The notes: generated by a model not told the origin, from the letters alone. A stretch of 64,000 nucleotides of DNA from Phyllobacterium sp. OV277 (GCF_900104355.1 NZ_FNIY01000008.1:119943-183942), one strand, 5' to 3'. Shown: positions 34,656 to 42,609, counted from the stretch's first letter. A program made the numbers and translations.

Positions 34656-35405
34656 ATGCGAAATCTCTCGGACAAAGTTGTCGTGATCACAGGTGGCAAC
34701 AGCGGTATCGGCAAGGCCGCTGCCCAGCTTTTTGCAAAGGAGGGAGCACAGGTTGTCATCACTGGCCGCCGTCAGGATGCACTGGATTCCGTAGTGAAAG
34801 AAATAGGCTCAAACGCTATGGGTATTTGCGGTGATGTCGCTGACATTGCCCATCACAATGCGGTTGCAGATGAAGTCCAACGCAAATTCGGCCGCTTGGA
34901 CGTGTACATGGCAAATGCCGGTTACATTCATCTGACCGCGACAGACGCTGTTTCGGTGGAAGAATATGATCGGCATTTCGCTATCAATACACGCGGGGTC
35001 TTTTTCGGTGTTCAGGCGATAGCGCCATTGCTTGGGGCGGGGAGCAATATCATCCTGACCAGTTCGATGGCGGCAACAAAAGTGCTTGATAACCATGCGG
35101 TCTACGCGGGTTCGAAAGCCGCTATAGCCGCGTTTGCGCGCAACTGGGCACTTGAGTTTAAGGCGCAGGGAATTCGCGTCAATGTTCTGAGCCCAGGACC
35201 GATTGAGACGCCTATTTTGTCGAAACTTGGTGTAGCCGAGACTGAGCAGCCACGCTTTCTTGAAATGATGGCCGGCATGATTCCTGCTGGCCGGCTGGGC
35301 AGGGCAGAAGAGGTTGCCCAGGCCGCGCTTTTTCTGGCATCTGCATCCGGCAGCTTTGTGAATGGGGTCGAGCTCATCGTCGATGGAGGTATGGCTCTGA
35401 CCTGA
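34656..35405 (+). CDS. Short-chain dehydrogenase/reductase (classical SDR)
   Basis: Classical SDR of 249 residues using NAD(P)(H). Cofactor motif TGGNSGIGKAAAQLF, structural motif MANAGYIH, catalytic Ser in LTSSMAA, YAGSKAAIAAF for the Tyr-x-x-x-Lys pair, and the C-terminal VNGVELIVDGGMALT. Arg next to the glycine motif (TGRRQDAL) suggests NADPH preference. AAGGAGAACTGAAA gives a strong ribosome site. Divergent from the LysR gene, which probably regulates it. The substrate is unknown; close relatives act on aldehydes, ketones or sugars. Confidence 0.9.
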   Translation: MRNLSDKVVVITGGNSGIGKAAAQLFAKEGAQVVITGRRQDALDSVVKEIGSNAMGICGDVADIAHHNAVADEVQRKFGRLDVYMANAGYIHLTATDAVSVEEYDRHFAINTRGVFFGVQAIAPLLGAGSNIILTSSMAATKVLDNHAVYAGSKAAIAAFARNWALEFKAQGIRVNVLSPGPIETPILSKLGVAETEQPRFLEMMAGMIPAGRLGRAEEVAQAALFLASASGSFVNGVELIVDGGMALT

Positions 35406-35542
35406 GCCCTGCAACCTGAATGAGTTGACCTATACCGTAGTATGGCTCGACCTATCACTCGACCCCAATAGACTGCAAACACTCCTCAACTTAGCGTTGT
35501 CGATACCGTGTTTAGGCGGCAGTCAGTCAGCAGGAGACAAAC

Positions 35543-36460
35543 ATGAACTTGGAAAACACTTCACACCTCAGTAGCCCTGGGCACGACGAATTGGTTCCGT
35601 CGCGCTATGCGCTAAAGATTGGCGAGATTGAAGTACTGGTGGTCAGCGATGGGGTGCTACCGCTCCCAACGGTGATGATGGGACACAATGCCGACCCAGC
35701 AGTCCGGGCAAACTGGATGAAGGACATGTTCCTGCCGCCGGATGCTTTCGACTGGCCACTAAATGCAGTGGTGGTGCGTAGCGGCAAGCAGACCATCCTC
35801 CTAGACGCCGGTCTGGGTCTGGATCCGGACTTGCACCTGCCACGGGCCGGACAACTGATCAAGCGGCTGGAGGCCGCCGAAATTGATCTTGCCTCCGTGA
35901 CCGACATAGTGCTTACCCATTTGCACATGGACCACATCGGCGGGCTTCTCGTCGAAGGGGTGAAGGAACGGCTGCGTCCCGACCTGAGAATCCACGTGGC
36001 CGCCGCAGAGGTCAAGTTCTGGGAAGCGCCTGATTTCACTCACACCAACATGCCGCAAGGATTCCCGGAGGCGATTCGCGCGACTTCCAAGCAGTTCTTG
36101 AACGAGTACCGCAGCCTGTTACGGCTGTTCGATGAAGAGTACGAAGTGGCGCCGGGGGTGATCGCCCGTCGCACGGGTGGGCATACGCCCGGACACTGCG
36201 TGATCCGCGTGGCGTCCGGCGGCGAAGGGTTGACCTTTGCTGGCGACGCGGTGTTCCCAGTTGGTTTCGACCAGCCGGATTGGCATAACGGCTTCGAACA
36301 CGACCCCGAGGAGGCGGCCCGCGTCCGGATCGGTCTTTTGCGGGAGCTAGCAGCGAGCGGCGAGTTGCTGGTTGCCACTCACCTGCCGTTCCCCTCAATC
36401 GGCCGGGTGGCGATCGCTGGCGAAGCCTTTCGCTGGGTACCGGTCTTCTGGGACTACTGA
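35543..36460 (+). CDS. MBL-fold metallo-hydrolase
   Basis: Metallo-beta-lactamase-fold hydrolase, 305 residues, with the zinc motif LTHLHMDHIGGLL (HxHxDH), a later HTPGHCVIRV and FAGDAVFP, and a last His in LVATHLPFP. No signal peptide is visible. This layout fits the quorum-quenching-lactonase/YtnP-like group, but lactonase activity is only one possibility. CAGGAGACAAAC precedes the ATG. The gene is visibly richer in G and C than its neighbours, with frequent GCG, CGG and CCG codons, which hints at separate acquisition. A terminator-like hairpin follows at 36469. Confidence 0.86.
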   Translation: MNLENTSHLSSPGHDELVPSRYALKIGEIEVLVVSDGVLPLPTVMMGHNADPAVRANWMKDMFLPPDAFDWPLNAVVVRSGKQTILLDAGLGLDPDLHLPRAGQLIKRLEAAEIDLASVTDIVLTHLHMDHIGGLLVEGVKERLRPDLRIHVAAAEVKFWEAPDFTHTNMPQGFPEAIRATSKQFLNEYRSLLRLFDEEYEVAPGVIARRTGGHTPGHCVIRVASGGEGLTFAGDAVFPVGFDQPDWHNGFEHDPEEAARVRIGLLRELAASGELLVATHLPFPSIGRVAIAGEAFRWVPVFWDY

Positions 36461-36468
36461 TCCCTTGG

Positions 36469-36509
36469 GGTTAGGGTCGCGGTAACGCGGTCCTAACCTC
36501 CTTTCTTGA
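36469..36509 (+). terminator. Intrinsic terminator after the MBL-fold gene
   Basis: GGTTAGG (36469-36475) and CCTAACC (36492-36498) pair around a GC-rich inner region that can itself fold; TCCTTTCTTG follows as a weak U-rich tract. Confidence 0.6.
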
Positions 36510-36605
36510 TCGTGGAAGTCCCCCTTCGAACGTTGATTTCATAGACATCAACCTGCTTCGGCTCATCTTTATGTTGTCCGAATCTAATCTCCATGGAGTG
36601 TCGTG

Positions 36606-37571
36606 ATGCGCTTAACCGCAGCATTCGTTTTTATTTCCGCTGCTCTGCTCTCCGGACCTGTTATTGCTGACAGTGCCCAGCAAGCGAAATCATTCCTCGC
36701 AACACCTGGCGAAGCATTAGCGGGCATTTCCGACGGTAAGGCAGATGTTAATGGCGTGACTTATCATTACCTGCTTGCAAAGGGAGGGCCGCAGACTGTT
36801 GTACTCTTGCACGGGTGGGGCACAACTTCATTCATGTGGCGTTTCGTCATGCCGCAACTCGTTGCTCGGGGCTACACGGTGCTCGCGCCGGACCTGCGCG
36901 GCCTTGGTGACACCGCCAAGCCCGCAACCGGCTATGAGAAGGCAACAATAGCAGGAGACATTTATCAGCTCGTCAAGCTGCTCAAGCTCGGTTCAACTGT
37001 CAATCTTGTCGGCCACGATATGGGTGGTATGGTTGTATATGCTTATGCGGCTCAGCATCCCACTGAAGTTACGACCTTAACTATAATTGACGTTCCGCTG
37101 CCGGGTATTGAACCATGGAACGAATTGGTCGAGAGCCCACGCACTTGGCATTTTCGGTTTCACGCGGTGCCCGACTTGCCAGAGATGCTGATTGCCGGTC
37201 GAGAGTTGGAATATCTTAAATGGTTCCACAACGCCGAAGGGGTTAACTCGCACGCATTCGACAACGAGGCTGATGAAATATATGGCCGTTCATATGCCCA
37301 ACCGGGAGCGTTGCGCGCCGGGTTCGAATATTATCGCGCTTTTCCCCGGGATGTCGAAGCAAACAAAGCCTTCTCACAGCGCAAGTTGACCATGCCTGTG
37401 CTGGGAATAAGCGGCGTCGGCGGGCTAGGCTCGATGTACGGACGTCACCTTCAGCACGTTGCTGACAATGTGAGATCAATAGTCGTTGAAGGCTCAGGGC
37501 ACTGGGTTCCAGAAGAGCAGCCAGCGGCGGTTATGGAAGCGCTCTTGAATTTCCTACCTTCCGCCGATTGA
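36606..37571 (+). CDS. Exported alpha/beta hydrolase of the epoxide-hydrolase/dehalogenase type
   Basis: Alpha/beta hydrolase, 321 residues, with a Sec signal peptide (MRLTAAFVFISAALLSG, cleavage near VIADS). HGWGTTSFMWR forms the oxyanion region. The nucleophile elbow reads GHDMGGMV, so the nucleophile is Asp, not Ser, as in epoxide hydrolases, haloalkane and fluoroacetate dehalogenases. The catalytic His lies in GSGHWVPEEQP. GGAG lies 7 nt before ATG 36606; a GTG at 36603 is the alternative. Periplasmic members of this group are less common than cytosolic ones. The gene ends just before a dhaL remnant. Confidence 0.87.
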   Translation: MRLTAAFVFISAALLSGPVIADSAQQAKSFLATPGEALAGISDGKADVNGVTYHYLLAKGGPQTVVLLHGWGTTSFMWRFVMPQLVARGYTVLAPDLRGLGDTAKPATGYEKATIAGDIYQLVKLLKLGSTVNLVGHDMGGMVVYAYAAQHPTEVTTLTIIDVPLPGIEPWNELVESPRTWHFRFHAVPDLPEMLIAGRELEYLKWFHNAEGVNSHAFDNEADEIYGRSYAQPGALRAGFEYYRAFPRDVEANKAFSQRKLTMPVLGISGVGGLGSMYGRHLQHVADNVRSIVVEGSGHWVPEEQPAAVMEALLNFLPSAD

Positions 37572-37602
37572 TCCTCGTGAGATCCAGTTACACAACTGCA
37601 AG

Positions 37603-37812
37603 TTCTTCGATGCTTCCGGTATTGAGATGTGGAAAGATGTCGTTTCTGCAGCAGAGACCGGCGCGAAATCGACCCGCTCAATGATCGCTGCGAAAGGCCG
37701 CGCCTCAAGATTGGGTGAACGATCACTCGGCCATATCGATCCCGGTGCTGCGTCAGGAGTAATCATTCTGCGCATAATGAGAGATATATTTCTGGAGATA
37801 TCCGACGAGTAA
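37603..37812 (+). pseudogene. C-terminal remnant of dihydroxyacetone kinase subunit L (dhaL)
   Basis: About 60 codons ending at TAA 37812 match the C terminus of DhaL, the ADP-binding subunit of PTS-dependent dihydroxyacetone kinase: SAAETGAKSTRSM, AAKGRASRLGERSLGHIDP, GAASGVIILRIM. Full-length DhaL proteins have about 210 residues; the upstream two thirds, with the nucleotide-binding acidic motifs, is missing, and the frame merges into unrelated sequence just after the epoxide-hydrolase-like gene. The ATG at 37627 has no ribosome site. This is a decayed or truncated gene and marks a recombination or deletion boundary directly upstream of hipBA. Confidence 0.75.
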
Positions 37813-37923
37813 CGCTGTCGAGGACAGCCGTAATGCGTCCCTCCATCAGCATCAGAGTCCAGGTTCAAGCATCTGGCGGCAGGCGAGAATTAGCGTGCGT
37901 TTGTCTGAGTGCATCTGCGTTAT

Positions 37924-38022
37924 TATACGTGTTCACGTATAACTTGCTTTTAGACGCCCTCGCGTATATTGTTACTCTAAACGTACTCGCGTATATTGAC
38001 AGTTTATACGTTGCCGCGTATA
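37924..38022. promoter_or_regulatory. Four tandem HipB-type operators, 27-bp period
   Basis: Four imperfect palindromes of form TAnACG-N6-CGTATA start at 37924, 37951, 37978 and 38005, exactly 27 bp apart. The first is part of a perfect 20-bp palindrome (TTATACGTG-TT-CACGTATAA); the fourth lies between and over the -35/-10 elements of the hipB promoter. E. coli HipB likewise binds several upstream palindromes to repress its own operon. The 27-bp spacing (about 2.6 helical turns) alternates the helix face. Confidence 0.85.
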
Positions 38023-38024
38023 TT
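37996..38024 (+). promoter_or_regulatory. hipBA promoter (sigma70-like)
   Basis: TTGACA at 37996-38001 and TATATT at 38019-38024 are separated by 17 bp, a near-consensus housekeeping promoter. Transcription would start near 38031, leaving a leader of about 11 nt with GGAGG before the hipB ATG. Operator 4 overlaps the -10, which explains autorepression. Confidence 0.75.
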
Positions 38025-38041
38025 GGTGATTGGAGGCCACC

Positions 38042-38296
38042 ATGAACGAACAGATCGCCCGCACAGAAAAACAACTCGGCGCCATCCTGCGCCGCGCCCG
38101 CAAACAGGCGCACTTGAGCCAAGGCGCGCTTGGCGAACAAATTCATATGCGGCAGGGTACGGTCTCGCGCCTTGAAGCCGGGGAGCCGGCCGTCCAGTTG
38201 CGCACTCTGATGGAAGCTCTTTCAGCTCTCAATCTGGAACTGGTCATTCGCCTACGCAGTCAGGGCAGCGCCGCCGACATCGAGGACTTGTTCTGA
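38042..38296 (+). CDS. hipB: HipB-type antitoxin and autorepressor
   Basis: Small DNA-binding antitoxin of 84 residues. A Cro/C1-type helix-turn-helix (HTH_3) spans about residues 12-68: LGAILRRARKQAHLSQGALGEQIHMRQGTVSRLEAG. The C-terminal tail LRSQGSAADIEDLF is short and acidic, as in HipB, where it helps contact HipA or serves degradation. GGAGG is 6 nt before ATG 38042; the upstream in-frame TTG at 38030 is not needed. Its TGA shares one base with the hipA ATG. HipB would bind the four upstream palindromes and neutralise HipA. Confidence 0.92.
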   Translation: MNEQIARTEKQLGAILRRARKQAHLSQGALGEQIHMRQGTVSRLEAGEPAVQLRTLMEALSALNLELVIRLRSQGSAADIEDLF

Positions 38297-39624
38297 TGGT
38301 AAGAAGACGGGCGCACCTACCCCTCAACGTTTTCCTGAACAGCCGTCATGTTGGCGTGCTGCGCCGCGAGGCTACCGGTGCAATCGACTTCCAGTACGGA
38401 CACGGCTGGCTGGATTGGCGCGGCACATTCCCGGTGTCACTATCACTGCCTTTGCGCGAGGACCGCTATATCGGCACCCCGGTTATCAATGTGTTCGACA
38501 ACCTGCTGCCTGACAATGACGCAATTCGCAACCGCGTCGCCGAGCGCGTCGGAGCGGAAGGAACTGACGCCTTCAGCCTGCTAACCGCTCTGGGCCAGGA
38601 CTGCGTGGGCGCTCTGCAATTCCTGCCCGACGGCACTGATCCCGGCACTGTCGGCGATACCGGCGGCAAGCCGGTCAGCGACGACGAGGTCGCGAACATC
38701 ATCAAGAATCTCGCCGCCGCGCCGCTCGGTATGGGCCAAGACGAAGATTTTCGAATCTCAATCGCCGGGGCACAGGAAAAAACCGCCCTGCTGCGCAAGG
38801 ACGGCCAGTGGTTTAAACCCATAGGCACCACCGCCACCACCCATATTCTCAAACCGCAGATCGGTCAGCTTCCCAATGGCATCGATCTCTCCAACAGCGT
38901 CGAGAATGAATATCTCTGTCTGAAGCTGCTGCAAGCAATGGGTGTCCCCACCGCCAATGTCGAGATCACGGATTTCGGGGAGCGCCGTACACTAATCGTA
39001 GAACGTTTCGACCGTCTTTGGACGAAGGACGGAAGATTGCTTCGTCTGCCGCAAGAGGACACTTGCCAGGCGCTGTCGATCCCGCCTACCAGAAAATATC
39101 AGTCCGACGGCGGTCCTGGAATGCGGGAAATCACCAATCTGCTGAAGGGCAGTGACACACCCGAGGCCGATATCGCGACATTCATGCGCGCTTGCGTCCT
39201 GTTTTGGCTGCTCGGTGCGACCGACGGTCACGCTAAAAACTTCAGTATTTTCCTTGGCCCCGGCGGACGCTTCCGAATGACACCCCTCTACGATGTGCTG
39301 ACCGCACAGCCGAGCCTTGATGATGGCCAGATATCCCGCAAGAAATTCAAACTTGCAATGTCGGTTGGCAGAAACCGCCACTATGCCATCCACGACATCG
39401 TACCCCGTCACTTCATGCAGTCGGCAGACCTTTCCGGTGTCGGCACACCGGTGATGAAGGCGATCTTTGAAGACATCGCAGCGAACGCCGAACAGCAGGC
39501 AGAGGCCGCTATCGCAGCGCTGCCCAACGGTTTTCCTGATCAGCTCGTGACGTCGACCATGGCTGCTATCAGCCAACGCGTCCGGGTCGTCGCCGATTCA
39601 CTTTCGCCAGCGTCTCATGCCTGA
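38296..39624 (+). CDS. hipA: HipA-type serine/threonine kinase toxin
   Basis: Persistence toxin kinase, 442 residues, near the usual length. In E. coli, HipA phosphorylates glutamyl-tRNA synthetase and triggers the stringent response. Recognisable parts: N-terminal couple-HipA domain (FPVSLSLPLREDRY...NVFDNLLPDN), inhibitory-autophosphorylation serine in RISIAGAQEKTALL (about Ser155), ATP-binding Lys in HILKP (about 186), catalytic Asp in GATDGHAKNFS (about 310) and metal-binding Asp in PLYDVLTA (about 333). All key residues are present, so it should be active. Start codon overlaps the hipB stop by one base. Its GC-rich codon use differs from many neighbours, in keeping with mobility of such modules. 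Confidence 0.94.
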   Translation: MVRRRAHLPLNVFLNSRHVGVLRREATGAIDFQYGHGWLDWRGTFPVSLSLPLREDRYIGTPVINVFDNLLPDNDAIRNRVAERVGAEGTDAFSLLTALGQDCVGALQFLPDGTDPGTVGDTGGKPVSDDEVANIIKNLAAAPLGMGQDEDFRISIAGAQEKTALLRKDGQWFKPIGTTATTHILKPQIGQLPNGIDLSNSVENEYLCLKLLQAMGVPTANVEITDFGERRTLIVERFDRLWTKDGRLLRLPQEDTCQALSIPPTRKYQSDGGPGMREITNLLKGSDTPEADIATFMRACVLFWLLGATDGHAKNFSIFLGPGGRFRMTPLYDVLTAQPSLDDGQISRKKFKLAMSVGRNRHYAIHDIVPRHFMQSADLSGVGTPVMKAIFEDIAANAEQQAEAAIAALPNGFPDQLVTSTMAAISQRVRVVADSLSPASHA

Positions 39625-39796
39625 AGCAAGAAATTATCTGCATGGCCGTTCTTCTCGCTGCTTCGGGGCCGGGAGCGGACGGGCAACTTTTGGAGAGCAA
39701 TGCCGGGAAAACTGACATACTTGAATGCGTTCCGACCTGTCACTTGCGGTTCGAATCTCCGATGCTCCGTGGGTTCGGCGTACGAATCGACAGAGA

Positions 39797-40417
39797 TCAG
39801 AAGCCGACCGCAATGCCTCGGTTGGCATAGAAGCGATCGAACGTGGCGAGCGGTAGCATGACATCGGCCTGACTGGCGCGGTCATGGCCGGAGGGATTGT
39901 GAAAGCGAATGCTCTCCTGCGAGGCAGCTGTCACCAGCACGAGATGACCGCCCTTTGATAAGGGCTCGCGCTCCGGCCAACGAATAGTGCTGTTGACCGA
40001 GGCGATGAAGAACCGATGTTCGGCGAGGATCGCGGGAATCCCGGCTGCCGGTATATCTGTCCTGATAACTGCCGAAAGATTGAACCGCTCGCGAACGAAA
40101 TCGACGAATGGTGCGTAGATCAGACCTTTGATCGAGGCATCGATCTCATTGACGACGTAGCCGCCATAATCGGTACAGCCACGCGCGAGCGAGAGGATCG
40201 GGTGCGTCTCGTTACGGGAGGCAAGGATCATTTTCAGGCAAGCCATGCCGCAAATGTTGACTGCCCACCGCGCATACTCCTCCACTGTTTTTGCGCCAGA
40301 ATTTTGCCAGAGTGGATCACGAAGCAATGCCGACGTCCCTTCCGACACGACAGCCAACGTCATTTCCGGTGTTTCCCACTGGCTGAAATAGGGCACGTCA
40401 AGGTTTCGGTAATCCAT
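39797..40417 (-). CDS. C39-like cysteine peptidase family protein
   Basis: Papain-fold protein of the Peptidase_C39-like/C39_2 group, 206 residues. It starts with MDYRNLDVPYFSQWETP, a typical opening of this group. The probable catalytic Cys56 lies in NICGMACLKMIL, His in GGHLVLVTAA and the third residue in RFHNPSGH. No signal peptide, transmembrane segment or ABC exporter domain is seen, so it is not a bacteriocin exporter. GGAAAAG precedes ATG 40417; the open frame to 40453 lacks a ribosome site. It is convergent with hipA. The substrate and cellular role are unknown. Confidence 0.78.
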   Translation of the reverse strand: MDYRNLDVPYFSQWETPEMTLAVVSEGTSALLRDPLWQNSGAKTVEEYARWAVNICGMACLKMILASRNETHPILSLARGCTDYGGYVVNEIDASIKGLIYAPFVDFVRERFNLSAVIRTDIPAAGIPAILAEHRFFIASVNSTIRWPEREPLSKGGHLVLVTAASQESIRFHNPSGHDRASQADVMLPLATFDRFYANRGIAVGF

Positions 40418-40677
40418 GTCTTTTCCATCCAGCACTGTTGATGCAGCAGGCATTAGGATCGCCGCTGAAACGCGGTTCGTTCAATTGTCGTTTTCGGAAT
40501 GCCATACATCCGTTTTACGATTTGAGAAAATACGTGTTCTGAGCGGGGCAATAATCGTACTCATCGCCGAGGAGAATAATCAGTTACTGAGGTCCGCATA
40601 TTGCTTGCTTTAGAATTACGACCATCGATGTGTTCAAACCGGATGCGAGCGCATTGATTTAATAACAGAAAATCTGT

Positions 40678-41730
40678 CTAATCATCTTCCATCGGCTCGA
40701 GCACGCATTCTTGGATAGGAGCCAACAGCTCCCACACACGTTCGTCCTTATCACCTGTAAGTTTGGCTGTTCCACCAAGTGCTAGCGGTGTCGCCCGTTG
40801 CAGGACGACGTGACCGAAACCATTATTTCCTTGGTCTAAGTCTTTTTCGACACCAAGATTTGTTTCTGACCATCTCAACTTTAAATACTCAGTGTCTTCA
40901 TGTTTTTCCACGTTCCACGAGACCGAAATTTTTCCCTTTGATTGACCGAGTACCCCATATTTGGCGGAGTTTGTGCCAAGTTCGTGAATAGCCATTCCGA
41001 TATGTAAAACCGCATGGGGTGCAAGTTGAATCGGGACGCCGGATATAGCGATCATTCCTTCATGTCCGAATGGCTTCAGCTGTTCGTGAATGAGCGCTGC
41101 AATGTCTCCTCCCTTCCATTCAGCGGCTACGAGCAGATCGTGCGAGCTGGCAAGAGATGCGATGCGATCATTGATTTGCAGCTGAAAATCATCGACATTT
41201 TCGGCTCTTTTTGCTGTTTCGCGAATAATGGACAGGATGACGGCATATTGGTTCTTAACCCGGTGGTTCACCTCGCGAAGGAGCAGCCGTATACGGCGCT
41301 CGTTGTCTCTTGCTGCCGTTACATCGCGAGCAATTTTTGAAGCGCCGACAATCCGGCCATGTTCGTCTTTGATTGGCGAAACCGTGATGGATACGGGAAT
41401 GAGCGAGCCATCTTTTCTCACTCTTAAGGTCTCGAAACTTTCTACAATCTCGCCAGCACGAACGCGCGCGATAATCACATCTTCCTCATTCTGATGGCTT
41501 TCCGGAATCAGGGTACGAATGTTTTTTCCAATAATTTCCTCTGCCGCATAACCAAAGAAACGCTCGGCTGCACGATTCCATGTCGTGATAATACCGTTCA
41601 GATCTTTGCTTATGATTGCGTCAAAGGAGCTATCCACGATTGCCGCCAAGCGGGACGCGACCAAAGGGGTGTTCGCCTCATCTAGAATGTGCAAGTTGGT
41701 GTTACCTTCGACAGAAATCCGATTGTCCAC
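40678..41730 (-). CDS. PAS-containing HWE-family sensor histidine kinase
   Basis: Soluble sensor kinase, 350 residues. One PAS domain (about 25-140: AIISKDLNGIITTWNRAAERFFGY, followed by a PAC-like SPIKDEHGRIVGASKIARD) precedes an HWE-type kinase core with phospho-acceptor His156 in LLREVNHRVKNQYAVI, the N-box variant HELGTNSAKYG and the diagnostic W-x-E in LRWSETNLG. HWE/HisKA_2 kinases are typical of alphaproteobacteria and several feed the PhyR-NepR-EcfG general stress pathway. The adjacent genes with EcfG-type promoters make that role plausible but unproven. No response regulator is adjacent. Confidence 0.91.
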   Translation of the reverse strand: MDNRISVEGNTNLHILDEANTPLVASRLAAIVDSSFDAIISKDLNGIITTWNRAAERFFGYAAEEIIGKNIRTLIPESHQNEEDVIIARVRAGEIVESFETLRVRKDGSLIPVSITVSPIKDEHGRIVGASKIARDVTAARDNERRIRLLLREVNHRVKNQYAVILSIIRETAKRAENVDDFQLQINDRIASLASSHDLLVAAEWKGGDIAALIHEQLKPFGHEGMIAISGVPIQLAPHAVLHIGMAIHELGTNSAKYGVLGQSKGKISVSWNVEKHEDTEYLKLRWSETNLGVEKDLDQGNNGFGHVVLQRATPLALGGTAKLTGDKDERVWELLAPIQECVLEPMEDD

Positions 41731-41860
41731 GCCAAGTCTGTAAACTTGTCTGGCTGGGTGCTGATTATTCTATCGTTACCATTTCAAACGAAACTGGCAA
41801 GGTTAAACAGCAGCACTCTTCCTATCAAATTGGGATTGAATAATGATAGCCTCGCGGCGC

Positions 41861-41998
41861 TCATTTGCCGCCCGGTGGATCGATGGCATGTGGCGCGGAG
41901 CGCGCAGGTAGAGGGCGCTCAACTGGAGTGAACCAGAAAATCACAGCCAACATCAAGATGGCAACGGCAAACGCGAGATACCACATCTGTGTACGCAT
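41861..41998 (-). CDS. 45-residue single-span membrane peptide
   Basis: Small ORF starting MRTQMWYLAFAVAILMLAVI: one hydrophobic helix (residues about 6-24), then a proline- and charge-rich tail ending IDPPGGK. Support: a near-perfect ribosome site (GGGAGG, 6 nt before ATG 41998) and an EcfG-type promoter (42022-42046) directly upstream. It is transcribed divergently from the YciF-like gene, which has its own EcfG-type site. The function is unknown; small membrane peptides under general-stress control are common in this group but poorly studied. Confidence 0.75.
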   Translation of the reverse strand: MRTQMWYLAFAVAILMLAVIFWFTPVERPLPARSAPHAIDPPGGK

Positions 41999-42021
41999 GA
42001 AATACCTCCCATTAGACTAAA

Positions 42022-42046
42022 ACCTTGGAGAGATTCATTGGTTCCA
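42022..42046 (-). promoter_or_regulatory. EcfG-type promoter for the 45-residue membrane peptide
   Basis: On the minus strand GGAAC (42046-42042), 16 nt, GGTT (42025-42022), against the consensus GGAAC-N16/17-CGTT. It ends 23 nt before the start codon. Confidence 0.65.
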
Positions 42047-42060
42047 GCACATTTCGGCAA

Positions 42061-42086
42061 GGAACGAAATCCAAGCAGCAAACGTT
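42061..42086 (+). promoter_or_regulatory. EcfG-type promoter for the YciF-like gene
   Basis: GGAAC at 42061-42065, 17 nt, CGTT at 42083-42086: an exact match to the general-stress sigma consensus, 33 nt before the GTG start. It faces away from the divergent EcfG-type site at 42022-42046. Confidence 0.8.
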
Positions 42087-42119
42087 GTGACGACAGTACC
42101 AATCAAAAGGGAGATCGCC

Positions 42120-42590
42120 GTGAAAACACTTGCTGAACTGTTCGAACACACGCTCAAGGATGTCTATTACGCCGAGAATGCCATCGTAAAAGCGCTGCCA
42201 AAAGTATCCAAAACCGTCAAGAATACGGAGCTAAAAAAGGCGGTCGACCATCATCTGGAAGAGACAAAAGGGCAGATTGAAACCCTCAGGAAAGTCTTCA
42301 AAACAATCAATGTAAAACCCGAGGGCGAAAAGTGCGACGCCACGGATGGTCTTTTGAAAGAGACCGACGGTCTGATGGCTGAGGCGCAAGGCGTCGCGCT
42401 GGATGCTGGTGTCCTCGCAGCCTGCCAGGCCGTCGAGCATTATGAGATCGCCCGTTACGGATCATTGCGTGAATGGGCCAAGGTTCTCGGAAATGAGAAG
42501 GCGCATGTGCTCCTGAGTGAGATACTGGATCAGGAGAAAGCAGCAAATAACAAGTTGACGAATTTGGCAGTGACTGCGGTCAACAAATAG
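42120..42590 (+). CDS. YciF-like ferritin-fold stress protein (DUF892)
   Basis: Ferritin-like four-helix protein of 156 residues. The opening KTLAELFEHTLKDVYYAENAIVKALPKV and the later HHLEETKGQIETLRKVF, CQAVEHYEIARYGSLREWA and ILDQEKAANNKLTNLA carry the paired Glu/His metal ligands of the DUF892 family. The start is GTG at 42120, preceded by AAAAGGGAG; the GTG at 42087 overlaps the promoter's transcribed start. An exact EcfG-type promoter precedes it and an intrinsic terminator follows, so it is a monocistronic general-stress gene. The exact biochemical role of the family is unresolved. Confidence 0.9.
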   Translation: MKTLAELFEHTLKDVYYAENAIVKALPKVSKTVKNTELKKAVDHHLEETKGQIETLRKVFKTINVKPEGEKCDATDGLLKETDGLMAEAQGVALDAGVLAACQAVEHYEIARYGSLREWAKVLGNEKAHVLLSEILDQEKAANNKLTNLAVTAVNK

Positions 42591-42609
42591 TTTCAGGAAT
42601 GAGGATCTC

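Noticed and set aside
39748..39757. GGTTCGAATC, resembling a tRNA T-arm and therefore a possible attachment site next to hipBA
   Set aside because: The flanking bases do not form a proper T-stem, and no acceptor or anticodon arm is present.
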